64,000 nucleotides of DNA from Phialophora verrucosa (lineage: Eukaryota > Ascomycota > Eurotiomycetes > Chaetothyriales > Herpotrichiellaceae): NCBI GenBank assembly GCA_002099365.1, contig MSED01000015.1:744001-808000 (forward strand), read 5' to 3'. A program made the position numbers and the translations under genes. The notes beneath the pieces were generated by a model. It had not been told where the DNA came from and ran no database searches. It was given only the letters and a program-made list of their open reading frames with translations. Positions 11,894 to 23,576 of the stretch are shown piece after piece. Numbering within the stretch: the first letter of the stretch is position 1; each line of letters begins with the position of its first letter.

Positions 11894-13476
11894 GGCGATC
11901 GGTGAGGTGCGGACGCCGAGAGTTGTTGTATCGAGCTGTGACAGTGTCGAACGTCAGTTTGAAAGAGTGCCAAGAGTGTCAAGTGGTGTGATCCATGTCG
12001 ATGGGCAACAAGAATTGTACAAAAAAAATTGGGGCAATGAGAGGAATTGAGCTGTGGGAGTACCGAGTATGGAATGTCACTTGGGTTGTCTTCTGCGACC
12101 GGAAAGTCATGAGCCGGATGAGCATTTCGTTGTATCAACGTAGAACGGGGTTCAGCCTTGCTCATCTCAGACGTCACAAGACTACTCACTGAAATTCGAC
12201 CAGGATCACCACTGGAAGCGTGAGACCATCGCCGTTTGATCGACCTCGGAAATTTCGATTAAGCGTTGATGAGTTGTGGCGCAGGCGTCCATCTTCCACC
12301 CAAATCGCTTTCCAGCCACATTTGCTCCTAACCTGACACGCATTTCGTTTTACTCGTAGTTTATGACTGGGTGATGCGCACAACCATGGAGGCCACTGTA
12401 TCTGCTGTTATGACGCGCCCAGACCGCGCGGAAAGACGAAGGCGCAGGGGCCACAGGTACTGTATTCGCCCTATCGTATCATGATTGCGCAGCCTTCCGG
12501 CCAAGCAAGTTTGAGGCCGTCCTTCCAGAAGTTCCTGTGGCCGGTAGACTGGACCAGTACCTGCAGAGCAGCGGTTTACGCGGAGACGTGTGGCTCTAAT
12601 GGCGCAGCAAATTGGCTCGGCCACCACGCGTCAAGCTTGGAAGCTTCGTCTTAGCGGTTGATCCTAAAAACCAACGGCTCACAAAGGGCTCTGGTTGCGG
12701 CGAATCAAGGGCCTGTGCCTGACATTGCGCGGTTCTCTTTGTCTTCATCTCGACGACGAACTGGCAGGGACAGACGAGACGTGGAAAGTCACTCTTGTTG
12801 CCAGATCTCCTTGACTCTAGGACTGGTAGGAATCACTTATCACTTTAGTTCATTGCGCTGAATCCGCGATTTGATCTCTGGCAAAAATATCTTGAAGATT
12901 ACGTTAGATTGCCCAAGAGGGAGCCTGCTTTTGAACGGTTTAGGCGAGGCGGGCAGGACGGGCCATCAGCGCCACCCTGGTAACCCTAACTAGCCCCCGT
13001 CCCGCGTTTTAAGCAAGCCCGATGCCGTTCCCAGCAATGCCCAATTAAACCCCCAATCGGAGAAGGTCGATGCCGGCCTAGAGCACAGCACTCGGTCACT
13101 TCTCAGAATTGACACTGCTCACTTGACATTGACTTGTATTTTTCTTGTCAACCAGCAGCACACGGAGCCGCGAAGGTCTTTAGGCACCATCTCAAGTACC
13201 GAATCTTCTACCAGCGAGCCGACGGGACGGTCGACTCCTGGTCGCGACTCCAGTTCTCCGGCCTACGTCTTATTTCCCAATTGGTCACCTTGCGAAACGG
13301 GTCATGGATGGCATTGCCTTTCTTGCTTGCATCGCAACCTGACTGAGCTCTCGTTGCGGCTTCTTGGTTCGCACCACATAGTCGGCGACGAAATCCACAA
13401 CCTCCCACGCGGCCGCGCGAACGACCGGCGACCCCAGCGGTCCTGATCAAGTCGCACCACACATTCGATCTTCACA
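11894..13476. other. Intergenic region REC8/SKT5
   Basis: 1.6 kb without a supported gene. Frames here are short and lack protein-like composition. The last 350 bases, rich in CAACC, CACTG and CT runs, are probably the leader and promoter of the gene at 13477; a frame at 13123-13446 in that leader does not begin with ATG in a good context and is not called. Confidence 0.45.
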
Positions 13477-16400
13477 ATGATGGCGGGCAATCAATATGGC
13501 CAGCAGTGGCCGCAGAACCAAGGACCTCATTACCAACACGACGGCAGAGATTACCAGACTCAACGACAAGAGATTGGCCGAGGACAAGGTTCATACAACC
13601 AGGGTTTCCAGGGCTATAATGACTACCCGCAGGGCGGCAATGGTTATGGGCCAAGTTCCGCACCAGCACCGCCACGAAACACGGGAAATGCACAATGGCA
13701 GGGACAAGATCATTACGCTCCGCAAGGAGGTTATGGAGAACCACACTACGAGATAGGAAACGGTTCTGCTCGACCTCGGCGGGATCGTTACGATCAAGGC
13801 CCACCCACACAGGATCGCCAATATCAGTATGATGAGCGATACCGCACTAACGGGCAAGGCAGGCCGCCACCAACTGGTCACGCTTATTCTGAAGGCTCAA
13901 AGCCGCCAAGGGATCAGTGGTCACAACCTTCGACGCCGCAGAAGCGACCCAAACGTAAGAGTCCTGCCTCAAGTAGATTTGAAGCCTACTGCTGACAACC
14001 TTTAGCTCGTGATCGAATCCTGACTGAACCGGCTTCCCCAAAGAACCTTGCCTGGGACAATCCCTTTGGTGCCTTTACCGAGCTTGGCAAAAAGAAGCCG
14101 GCGGATAGGGAACATCGACACGAGAGACACGCGAGCCTCGATCATGCAATGGCAAACCTGAATATGAACGAGCGTCGTGGTAGCGGTGGGCCCCCACCAA
14201 GGCTACAGACTCCCAAGATCAATAGAAAAGAGGTTGGGCGACCAAGTACTTCACATGATCGTCGCCCTGATATGGGCCTGCCTCCGCCGCCTCAGGGTTA
14301 CCCAATGCCACCTGGAAGAGACTCGCCGGACATGCATTTTCAGCAACAGCCAATACCTCGACCTCAGGAGAGGATAGACAGTCCACGTATGCGGCCGTCG
14401 GGGCCAGAAGGTCCTTCGCGTGGTCCTCCGCCACCGAGTCAGCAGCCACACTTGAGACAAGATCGACCTCAACTTGGTCCAGCTCCAGCTCCAGCTCCAA
14501 ACAGGGCACGGGAGGAGTATAGCTCCCAAGGCAGTTACAGGGGTCACGAGAATTACCAAGCTCAAGAACGGCTACGCCACAACCGCACCTTCGACGAAGG
14601 ATATGCCTCTGACTATATTCCCCAATCGAGAGCACATATCTCACCCGTAGACCGTATGGCTACGGGAGATCAATATCAGCAAGCACCCCAGCAGGACTAT
14701 CGCGGCGATTCATATCGCGGTCCGCCGCCTGTCAACTCCACAGGCTTCAAGCAAAGGGAGAGCAACGGTCTGCCGAACTTCGACGCCATCCCGACCAATG
14801 TCACCGAGAAGTCGGAGGCGAGCTTGATTGCGGGCCAGAAACCCTCTTTTGACCAAAACGTCTATCGAAGGCCAACCTATCAAGTGCCCGCTGCTTTCCC
14901 AGGAAAGCCAGAGCAAATCGACACCAGAGGACTGCAACAGTCACCACCGAACAAAACCACTTCTCCTCTGGCTGAATTCTCCTTTGATTTGCCGGCTAGT
15001 ACTCGGCCCACGAATGCTACTTGGAACGGAAATCCTGCACAAGCGCCTATATATCAAGGAGGCCGTCATGAGTATATTCCCGGCTCACGGGCAGCCCCGA
15101 GTGGGTACGTGGAGAGTCAACCCCAAGAAATACCCGGATCGCATTATCCACCCCGTGCTGCCAGCCGGAATGGGATGAAGCAGTCGATGGAAACTGACGC
15201 GGCGCGACCACCACTGCCCAACAACGGTCAGCCGTATCGTTCGTTCAGCCAGGATAACTATCCCCAGCGGCCGCATACAAGCAATGCACAACGGCCACCG
15301 CCGCAAAGCTACGAGGTGATGAATCCATATGATGAAGATTACACCACCCGAGCTCCCTCGGCGCCTGCTGTACCAGTACCGTTTGAGCAAGGCTTTGGTC
15401 CACCAGGGCAGAACAACCAATACCAGCAGCCGTATGGGCAAGGACCTCCTATGCGCAAGGTCTCCCAAGATAGTTACAACCAGAACCCGCAGCTTCGCCA
15501 GCCTTATGGACAAGATCCACTCATTCGACAGACTCCCCAAGGCCCCTACGGCCAGGGACTCCCTAAACCAAACGGAATCAACTCTGCACATCCAGTTCCG
15601 GTTCGACATTATGGGCCGACGCCGAATGCCGAGACTAATCCTGATGCTCTTCCAGCTCATCCGACACCGGTCAGAAGTGGATTGAGCAACGGTAATAGTT
15701 ATCAGACTGCTCAATCGGCACCTGCACAGACTCCTCAGGGGCGTGATGTTTCGAAACCTCCTCCGCCGGTTACCCTTCAAGAGCTGAACAGCCTTCGGCA
15801 GATGTACAGCAATACTCCAGGCGATCACGCTCTTGGTCTCAAGCTCGCAAAGAAGATGGTCGAAGCCGCGAAAGTGCTCTCGGACGAGAATGGAACAGCG
15901 GACGCGAAAACAGCTCAGAAGAACCGCGAGAAGTACATCTTCGACGCGCACAAATTGATCAAGAAACTGGTGGCTTCCAGCTACCCAGACGCAATGTTCT
16001 ACTTGGCAGACTGTTACGGACAGGGAATGTTGGGACTTGCGGTGGATGCTAAGGAAGCGTTCACCCTATATCAATCGGCGGCCAAGCTGAACCATCCTCA
16101 GAGCGCGTATCGAGTGGCCGTGTGCTGTGAATTGGGATCGGAAGAGGGCGGTGGAACTCGACGTGATCCACTAAAAGCGATGCAATGGTACAAACGAGCC
16201 GCAACATTAGGTGACACACCAGCCATGTACAAGATGGGTATGATCCTCCTGAAAGGACTACTCAGTCAGCAGAAGAATCCACGCGAAGCAGTCTCGTGGT
16301 TGAAGAGAGCGGCGGAACGTGCAGACAAGGACAATCCGCACGCGCTACACGAGCTCGGTCTGCTGTACGAATCGGCCACGCCGCCGGACAACATCCTCCG

Positions 16401-16957
16401 CGACGAAAGATACGCGCTCCAATTATTCCAGCAAGCCGCGGAATTAGGCTACAAATACTCGCAGTTCCGCCTCGGGTCGGCCTATGAGTACGGACTAATC
16501 GGGTGCCCGATCGATGCAAGACAGAGCATTGCCTGGTACACTCGCGCCGCAGCCCAAGGAGAACATCAATCTGAGTTGGCACTGAGTGGGTGGTACTTGA
16601 CTGGCTCGGAGCCATTGCTTACGCAAAGTGACACCGAGGCATTCCTTTGGGCGAGGAAAGCCGCGAGCTCGGGCCTGGCGAAGGCGGAGTATGCGATGGG
16701 GTATTTCAATGAGGTGGGTATCGGCACGGCGGTGGACGTCGAGGAGGCCAAGCGGTGGTACTATAGGGCAGCTTGTGAGTATATGCGCCCTTGACTCCAG
16801 ATGAAGAAAGAGCTAACAAATTCCTACAGCACAAAATTTTGCCAAAGCACGGGAAAGGCTTGAAGAGCTGAAAAAAGGCGGTCCGAAGCAGCAAAAGACT
16901 CGCATGTCGCGATCGAACGTCAACAGGCAGAGTGACGGGGAGTGTGTGGTAATGTAG
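13477..16957 (+). CDS. SKT5: Chitin synthase activator Skt5/Chs4 (SEL1 repeats, CaaX tail)
   Basis: Exons 13477-13954, 14006-16774 and 16830-16957 encode 1124 residues. Skt5/Chs4 recruits and activates the class IV chitin synthase (yeast Chs3) at septa and tips. Residues 1 to about 750 form a low-complexity tail very rich in Pro, Gln, Gly, Tyr and Arg. From about 800 to 1085 run SEL1-type TPR-like repeats, each with patterns such as AMQWYKRAATLGDTPAMYKMG and ALQLFQQAAELGYKYSQFRLG-type helices. The last intron joins YYRAA-SQNFAKARERLEEL, a normal SEL1 end. The protein ends in CVVM, a farnesylation-type CaaX box; yeast Chs4 also ends in a CaaX motif used for membrane attachment. Two adjacent ATGs (13477, 13480) could both serve as start. 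Confidence 0.92.
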
Positions 16958-18657
16958 GAGTAGGATACTCAGGTCCTACCACCCTTCTTCCCCAGCGTCG
17001 GCATTATCGAGCACGAGGATGTAGCGGGGCCAGCATGAGGAACCAGCTGCTTTCGTAGGCGGCGAGGGTTCTTCCGGCGGATGCCAGTTTTTGCGGGTTG
17101 CTTTTCAAAAATGCCCTGGAGTCAAGGAAGTGGTTCATGGACGAAAAGGGTATCATTCCAACACGTGGAAGACCGATGCTTATGTATCGACGATGCACTT
17201 AATGAACTGCTATCATCGACGAACTTGAATATAATCCTTCACGCATGGAGCGTGGGGAGTGATTGAGAAAACACCACTTCCAAGCTCTGCGGACTGCCAT
17301 GTTTTTACAGCATAGGGCTCCTGTGTCCGTGCTCCTTGGTCCTGCGGCAATCATACTGTACAAGGTATATATGTTCTCTCCAACCTCTCCACAACCCCTA
17401 TACCATTCTTTCATTCTTCAGACAGGACGGTATGTACAATGTCGACTTTTTGACAAGACGAGCGCTCAAGTGCGCGAAAGGTTTTCGCTCTCAGAGCTTC
17501 CGGGCAGCAGGCCACGAGCCTCCATCACGGCTGTTGACCGAACGGAGACCAAACGCAGGAAATGATATGGATTAAATCAACGAGTCTGGCGCCGCAGGAT
17601 CGAGAAGGGCGAGCTGGCAATACGGACCGACCAAATACTCACGCCGGGTCATAATGTAGGCACGCGTGTCATCCTGCGTCCTATAGAACAGCGCTTGGCT
17701 AAGGATATACATGGTCAATACCGCCACGCACTCGCTGGCGTTAGAAGGGTAGGTACGTGAGGGAGTGGCGGCGCGGCATGTTCTCACATACTATAGGATA
17801 CTCTGAAGTGGTGACGTGCGCATAACCCCGTAACGCGTGGCAGCGCCGTTGATGGACTTGGGATGCGTGATGCGTGATGCGCGAAATGCCATGACTGCGG
17901 GTTAAGGGATTGTAAAGCTTTCTTATAACTACAGTAATTAGATGGTATATCGCCTTCCTGTCCTTCTTGTCTGGCGTCCATTTGCGTCTTGATCTTGGTA
18001 TTTTCTTAAATCCCCGTGTCCTCGTAAGGTGCCTGGTCTCCGCGCGCGGCCCGCCGTGCCCCGTCAAATCGAGGGCAGAGCAGGCTAGGACCAAAAGGTT
18101 TCTCTTCGACTGAGCCTGATGTTGATCAAAGGGTATGTCGGCACCTGACGTTCGCAATAGCATTCGCATTCGCCCCTGCACGTAGCAATAAGGTGGTAGT
18201 ACTCGTATATGTGGAGGAAATATGGAGGAGGAGGTTGGTCTGAAGAAAGAGGAGTGAGTCAGTAACGCACCCGTCTCTTCGGACTCCCCTTCGCGTTCAG
18301 TTGCGGGGTTGACGGGCCGGTGAGCGGGTTGAGCTAGGATGTAGGGTCGAGGAGCTGGCTCGGTATGCTCCCACGGTCCCATGATCGTGCACAGTATGGC
18401 GTTGTTCGTCGTGAAGAGATTTGGAGTTGATTCGAATCGTCGATATCCATCGCAGTCGAGCCGTTATGGCCTGGTGTCGATCGGCTACCCGGGTTCAGCG
18501 AGCTGGAGGCAGCAACGGCGACGAAATGCAGCATGACTGGCGCGGTCGTTGAGTCTGGAACTGCCTCGGAAACCTCCGCTGAGTCTTGTGGCAGAAGAGG
18601 CCACTTGCTTGGATCTATGAGCCCTGATGCTGACTGTACGTCTCCTCTGGCTCTTCG
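16958..18657. other. Gene-poor region downstream of SKT5
   Basis: 1.7 kb with nothing firmly supported. An ATG-started minus-strand frame at 17741-18382 (213 codons) has composition like random translation and no recognisable motif. A second minus-strand frame at 18334-18633 follows an acceptor-like TACAG and reads a Ser/Asp-rich stretch including MDIDDSNQLQISSRRTTPY; it might be a second exon of the small gene at 18658-18990, but the gap between them is too short (about 25 nt) for a normal intron, so it is not joined. Confidence 0.35.
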
Positions 18658-18990
18658 CTACCGACCGGTGAAGAAGTTGAAATTCCACTTCTCTTCGTGG
18701 CCGCTCGACGAGGATGTACTACTCCTCGGACTCGAGGTTGAGGTCGACCATCTGGAACTCGTCCCGGTAGATGTTGTCGAAATGGAAGTCGTCCTGGCCT
18801 TCTTCTCGTCGTGGCGCAGCGGGCCGACAGGTTCGGTTCGTGAGCGAGATGGCGACGATGACGGTGTAGTCGTTGACGAACTCGCAGAAGCTTTCCTGAG
18901 GATTTCGCGTAAAGATTCTTTCGCAGTGGGCTTGTCGTCGGCAGAATGGGTGGACCGAAATGTTGGGAAACGAATCATGCCTGAGTTCAT
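18658..18990 (-). CDS. Small Ser/Thr-rich hypothetical protein
   Basis: An ATG-started minus-strand frame of 110 residues, not recognised. The N-terminus (MNSGMIRFPTF) is followed by a helical segment SLREILRKASASSS, a long Ser/Thr/Pro/Arg-rich low-complexity stretch, and a compact aromatic end, HEEKWNFNFFTGR. This arrangement (short amphipathic helix, disordered Ser-rich region, aromatic tail) looks like a genuine small fungal protein, and the long plus-strand frame over the same bases (18533-19006) is better explained as its antisense shadow. Low-complexity sequence opens frames by chance, and a spliced, longer gene is possible. Confidence 0.35.
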   Translation of the reverse strand: MNSGMIRFPTFRSTHSADDKPTAKESLREILRKASASSSTTTPSSSPSRSRTEPVGPLRHDEKKARTTSISTTSTGTSSRWSTSTSSPRSSTSSSSGHEEKWNFNFFTGR

Positions 18991-20520
18991 GGTGGTGACA
19001 CGATAGAGGTGACTGATCGGATCTGGTCCGGTATTCTACTCTGACGGGTGGGGAGATTGACCAAATGCCAGGCGCAATGTCTCTTGGTTGTTGCAGGGTG
19101 AACCTAGATGGCTTGGGACAGGTAGGAGCACACAGTACTAGAAGTCTGGGGTACAGCACGTTGATGTATGATATGCAGAGAAGTGGAGACTACGTCACAG
19201 ACACTCGGTCCGGGGGAAACCAGCTCACTCAATAAGTACAAGTCATATGTACGAGCCGAGGAGTAACTGTGCAGAAATGAGCCGGGAAAAGGGTCCGTAC
19301 GCATACGAGTAGTCACTGCGCTTCATTGAAAAGGAGGGGGGGCACGAGGGAGAAGAACAAAGAAAATCGCCATCGTACCAAAGTAACGCATCTTCATTTT
19401 GTCGTGGTCTTTGATCGCCACTAACAAGCTGTACGATGTCAAATCTCCGATCGAAGCATGACGATGAGCCAAGACGAAGCCTTATCGTGAGATTTATCTC
19501 TGTCTGGGTGTTGGGCGTGTGGGTGCCAGTCTTGAATATTCCCACCCAAATGCCCCCTAAGCGACAAGGCGAGCATCCCGAGTCGTCGCCCAGAGACCTC
19601 GGGCTTTTTGTCCTGCATTGCCGGAAGAGCGTGGGACGTCTTTCCGTCCACACAGATCTCATCCGGGGACTGCGCAGGATCAAATCAGGTTCTTCATGAC
19701 GATCCGGGCTGGTCACTTGACGTAGCAGCCCAGCACGAGTTAGCGCGGATCGCGAACAAAGGCGAACAGCAATCACACCATTCAAATACCACATGACTTC
19801 TGAGGATATGAACAAAATGGAGGCGAGGCCGAGATAGCAATCAGGCGCTGGTGGCGCAAGATTGTCGAAACCGTAAGCGCATGACCTGCAGAAGATTTCG
19901 GCACTTACAGTATCATGACCTCATTTTCGGTATCATTGCCGCACGCCAATCACCTTCAGCAAGGCTGAGTTTGCGAGGCTTGCTGAATGGGTGGCGTCCG
20001 CGTTGGAGCTTCAACTACAGTTGATTGCTTCTGAAGCCGTGACCGACCGACTACGCCCCTTATCACAGACACTGAGAGTCCTGGTCCGAACGAGGTTGGT
20101 GCAAGTTTCGGGTCATGATTCAATGTGAGAATCTGCTGTGAATCACGCTCCATTGAATGCTGTATGTGCGGTCAGCCGAATACCTGGCCGAAATTTTCCA
20201 ACAGTCACAGATGAAACGAAAGTTGCACCGTGATGCCCAACAGGTCAATGTTTGCCTCGAATGTTACTCTTCAAGATATGGCACTGGACTTTGCTCGCGA
20301 AAGCAAGATGCGATAGCCTCCAAACAAGAGGTGTCCCCAGAGAAAGCCAGCAACATCCACAACAAAATGCTTGCGAGTAATCTGTCGTGTTTTGAAAGTC
20401 TAAAGGGTAAGAGTCTCTGCCTGCGCAGCAGTCTGCCCAGAGACAGCTCATGATTGCGCTCGCACAGCCAAGCTTCGGCCCAGATTCAAGGTCCCGTTCC
20501 ACTTCGCTTCACTCGTCACT
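18991..20520. other. Intergenic region
   Basis: 1.5 kb in which I see no gene. The longest minus-strand frame (to 19815) starts at a TTG and has random composition; none of the others shows a known motif or paired splice sites. Confidence 0.4.
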
Positions 20521-21286
20521 TTACAACTTTGCCTCGACTTTCTTCTCGACGCTCTTCGCTGAGTCAACAATGTCCTTCTCCATCGACTTCAAAGCTTCGG
20601 TCTCACTGCCCTTCTGCGATGACTGATATATCAAGATACGCGAACATTGGATGGTGCCGACGAGGAAGAGACAGAAGTTCACCGCGGCGAGGCTATAGAT
20701 TGACGTACCGTCAGCATGGATTCGTAGCAGATCACCTCAATTGGTAAGCCCTAGCAATATAGCTCCGGGTACCTCACGACAGGGGGCAGATGAGAATGGT
20801 ATTAAACTCACAGCATATTCTTTGGTCGAATGACGAAGCACCACCTCGTCCAGATAGAACCAGTAGCCATAAGAGCGGCGTTTTGCGTCAACGACAGCTT
20901 CTCGGCAGGACGCAGGAAGTCCGAAGCACCAGCCAGGACAACACCCCATTTCATGATAGGAGCCCTAGTCAAATCAAACATGTCAACTCTTGACGATTCC
21001 GCAGTGAATGTGAAAATTTGGCAGCCCGTTGCGTCTTGATAACCCCAAATCCCGAATATTGTCATAGCTAGTGTCCTTACCAGAAATGCACCGTTTTTAT
21101 CCCGACCTCGCTAGTCCACAGACGCTGGAACAAGCTCTGCTGCTGTGCCGGGGCGCCCTCGACAGCTGGGTTGGCGGCCGTTCCCTGCCATCGTTTAAAC
21201 GCTTGTCGGAACTGGAAGGGTGTCCGCGAGGTGAATGGCTGGCGGCCAGTTTGCTGCGCGAAGCGCAGACCGAATCGAGCGGACAT
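20521..21286 (-). CDS. MPC2: Mitochondrial pyruvate carrier subunit (MPC2-like)
   Basis: Three minus-strand exons, 21081-21286, 20812-20964 and 20521-20692 (introns of 116 and 119 nt), give 176 residues. MPC subunits form a heterodimer in the inner membrane that brings pyruvate into the matrix. An Arg/Gln/Phe-rich, acid-free N-terminus is a presequence. The family core is restored across both splices: KTVHFW-APIMKWGVVLAG, then SDFLRPAEKLSLTQN, ATGSIWTRWCFVIRPKN, and MLLAAVNFCLFLVGTIQ. RPAEKLS and WTRWCFVI match MPC2 rather than MPC1. The C-terminal tail is a charged helix (KSMEKDIVDSAKSVEKKVEAKL). ATG 21286 is chosen because the matrix-targeting sequence follows it; the frame upstream of it has no clear function. 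Confidence 0.93.
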
Positions 21287-21834
21287 GATCGCGAACTCCC
21301 AATTGATATGAGTCAGTCGGATGCGAGGGCGAGCGCGCGACTGAACACGATGACGCAGCGACGAGAGAGCGTCGAAGGAGTGGAGAGTGTCGCACGTAGA
21401 TGACAACGGCGGTGCAGAGTATCAGAGTTGATGGTGGAAAGTGAGTCAAGGTCGTTGAGGTTGAATCGAATTGGCGATGAGGAGTTCAGGCCAAAATCCG
21501 GGGCCGTTTCCGGTAAATCGTTTTCACAATCTCCGTTGATTCGCACCGAAAGCGCCTGTAATTTTAGTCTGACGAGGCAGATACGGAGATTTAATGCTCC
21601 GTCGTACCCAGTTTTGTTTGCCTTCGTTTGAAAATTAGTCTTGAGTGACGCCGGTATTTCCATCGCTGACAGTGTTGATACCGTCAAGCTTGATCGGGCT
21701 TGATGCGTCCGCATTTGCTGCTCCAATAACCGTAGCTGCATTAACATCGAAGTCGTTCACAACTGCTCCGTAACGAAGTGGTGCGCAGTGACATTCTGAG
21801 TACACGCTGTTCCGTTCTTTCCTGACAGGCCGCC
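21287..21834. promoter_or_regulatory. Bidirectional promoter, MPC2-like / NDUFA2
   Basis: 548 bases lie between the start codons of two divergent mitochondrial genes. No protein-like frame is evident. Shared control of pyruvate import and complex I supply is possible but no binding site was identified. Confidence 0.5.
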
Positions 21835-22301
21835 ATGGCGACCAAGTATGCTTTCACTCAAGGCCTGAGAGAGCTCCGATTCCACCTCAGCAATTCAGGT
21901 CAGGGAAGTGATGCTTGCAGGTGTGTCTACAAGTCCCATGAGCATCTGGCGTTGTGCCAACTGCTGACGGTCGACTAAGGTCATTCCTGAGACGAGCCTA
22001 CCCTACCATGAAGCACCACAACCCCAACATTCCCATCTTAATACGAGAAGCTACGGGAGTTGAGCCAAAAGTTTGGGCGAGATATGGTACGGATTTTTCG
22101 TCGACTTATGACGGTCGCGCTGGAATGCTGATGAGTCGGTGAAACAGGATTCGGCAAGGAAAGGTCAGAGTCATTAGCAGGTAAGCTTGGCTGTGCTAGG
22201 AGATCTCGAGTCTGTTCTCACAAACTACCACAGGCCTCTCAGACAAGGAAATTGAAGACAAGGTCACGACCCTAGTTAAGAGTGACGAAGGCGCTTCATG
22301 A
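21835..22301 (+). CDS. NDUFA2: Complex I subunit NDUFA2 (B8, 10.5 kDa)
   Basis: Four exons, 21835-21920, 21980-22086, 22148-22180 and 22234-22301, encode 97 residues, the usual size. This is an accessory subunit of the matrix arm of NADH:ubiquinone oxidoreductase with a thioredoxin-like fold and no cleaved presequence. The assembled protein starts MATKYAFTQGLRELRFHL and carries SFLRRAYPTMK, NPNIPILIREATG, PKVWARYGFGKERSESL and LSDKEIEDKVTTLV, all lined up with the fungal 10.5-kDa subunit. Every splice is GT..AG and every join restores the family sequence. The third exon is only 33 nt. The region downstream is convergent with the dioxygenase gene. Confidence 0.92.
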
Positions 22302-22484
22302 GCTTGTTCCCCGAGAAAGCCCGTGTACGATACTCAAACTGCTTGAAAAGGGGACGAAAGCTTGCAGTAGAAGAGCTATGCTGTTGTACCTGAACAAGCA
22401 GCGGGCGAAGATGAATACCATTGTACATACGATCGCATGCTAAAAGGACGACAACCGACAGATTTCCATATTTGCCAGGTTGCC

Positions 22485-23576
22485 TTATGCCGCAAGCTCT
22501 CCGAACCGATATTGCGCCCATCCCATACTAGCCTCCGCAAGCGTCCACAACTGCTTGCCCTGGTCGCTACCAGCCGCCCCGACCGCGATATGGATGGGCA
22601 ACAAATGCTCGAAAGTCGGATGAGCTTGTCTCGCATCTGGCCTCTCCAGCAGTTCAATCATATTCTCATCCCTCTGCTCGCCCGGTTTTGTCTCCGCCGC
22701 GACTTTCAGGGCCTCGTCAAACGTCACGGTGTACGGCATTGTTCGGTCTGTTCCTCTGCCTAGCATCATGAAATGACGGATGTTGTGCACGCTCATTCCC
22801 GAGCAGATAATGAGGATATTCTCGTCCCTGAGTTTCTCCATTGCGCGACCGAGTATGATATGTGCTGCTGCGTCTGTCTCGTCGTCAAATAAGCTGACTT
22901 GCACGATGGGGACCGTCACGGGATTCTTTTCCGGGTCGAACATGACTTTGAAGGGCACGAAGACTCCATGGTCAAGCCCTCTCTCGGTCTTCTCCGTGCG
23001 GATCCCATTCTCAGCCAGGACATCAATGACTCGTTGAGCGACTTTCGTGGAGCCCTTGCTTGGAAATTTCTCCATGTAATAGTGGCGTGGGAAGCCATAA
23101 TAGTCGTAGAGCAAAGGCTCTTCTTCCGCGACATTGATTTCGATTGTGTTGGGGCGTTCGGCTTGCCAGTGGGCGGAAAACACCACGATCGCTGAGGGCT
23201 TGACTTTGGTGGTGATTTCTTTGCCGATGCTTTGGAGCTGGGGGTACACTGGGTGGTTGATCTCGTACATTGTGTTGGGGCCCTATCCACGTATGTCAGC
23301 CTTGTACCAGAAGGAGCAGCGAGTATGTGTGGCCAGGCTTACACCATGAGAAACGAAATACACTGGCGTTCTTTTAGCCATTGTTGAGTTTGTTGAAGAG
23401 GTCTTGATCAGGCTTGAGAGCAGTCTCAGGGGGTTGGATAGTCCGGAAGGAGCCAGATCGTCGAAATCCTGTTGTTGAAATGGGGAGCTTGGATGTAGTC
23501 TGACTGCCAGGAGAAGTATGGCAAGTGCTGATATGGATGCTATAGTCGCCGTGGCCGCTCTTATACCTTGAAGCAT
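22485..23576 (-). CDS. LigB/DODA-type extradiol ring-opening dioxygenase
   Basis: Exons 23343-23576 and 22485-23282 (60-nt intron, phase 0) encode 343 residues from the ATG at 23576, or 278 from the in-frame ATG at 23381 (MAKRTPVYFVSHG). Members open catechol-type rings, or act on DOPA-like substrates, using a metal held by histidines. The conserved histidines are visible in VSHGGPNTM (rebuilt across the splice), VVFSAHWQ, LDHGVFVPF and MSVHNIRH. The longer start adds a hydrophobic segment (ATIASISALAILLLAV) and a Ser/Thr linker, which would make it membrane-anchored or secreted; the shorter start gives a standard cytosolic enzyme. The substrate cannot be told. No partner catabolic genes adjoin it. 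Confidence 0.88.

Noticed and set aside
12981..12990. TAACCCTAAC, telomere-like
   Set aside because: A single copy in unique sequence; no tandem array, so no interstitial telomere.
17741..18382. 213-codon minus-strand ATG frame
   Set aside because: Length is borderline for chance in a 64-kb window; composition is random-like and no motif, intron or homologous pattern was recognised.
18533..19006. 157-codon plus-strand frame
   Set aside because: Its acid/Val-rich composition is what the reverse complement of a Ser/Thr/Arg-rich coding stretch gives; the minus-strand frame fits better.
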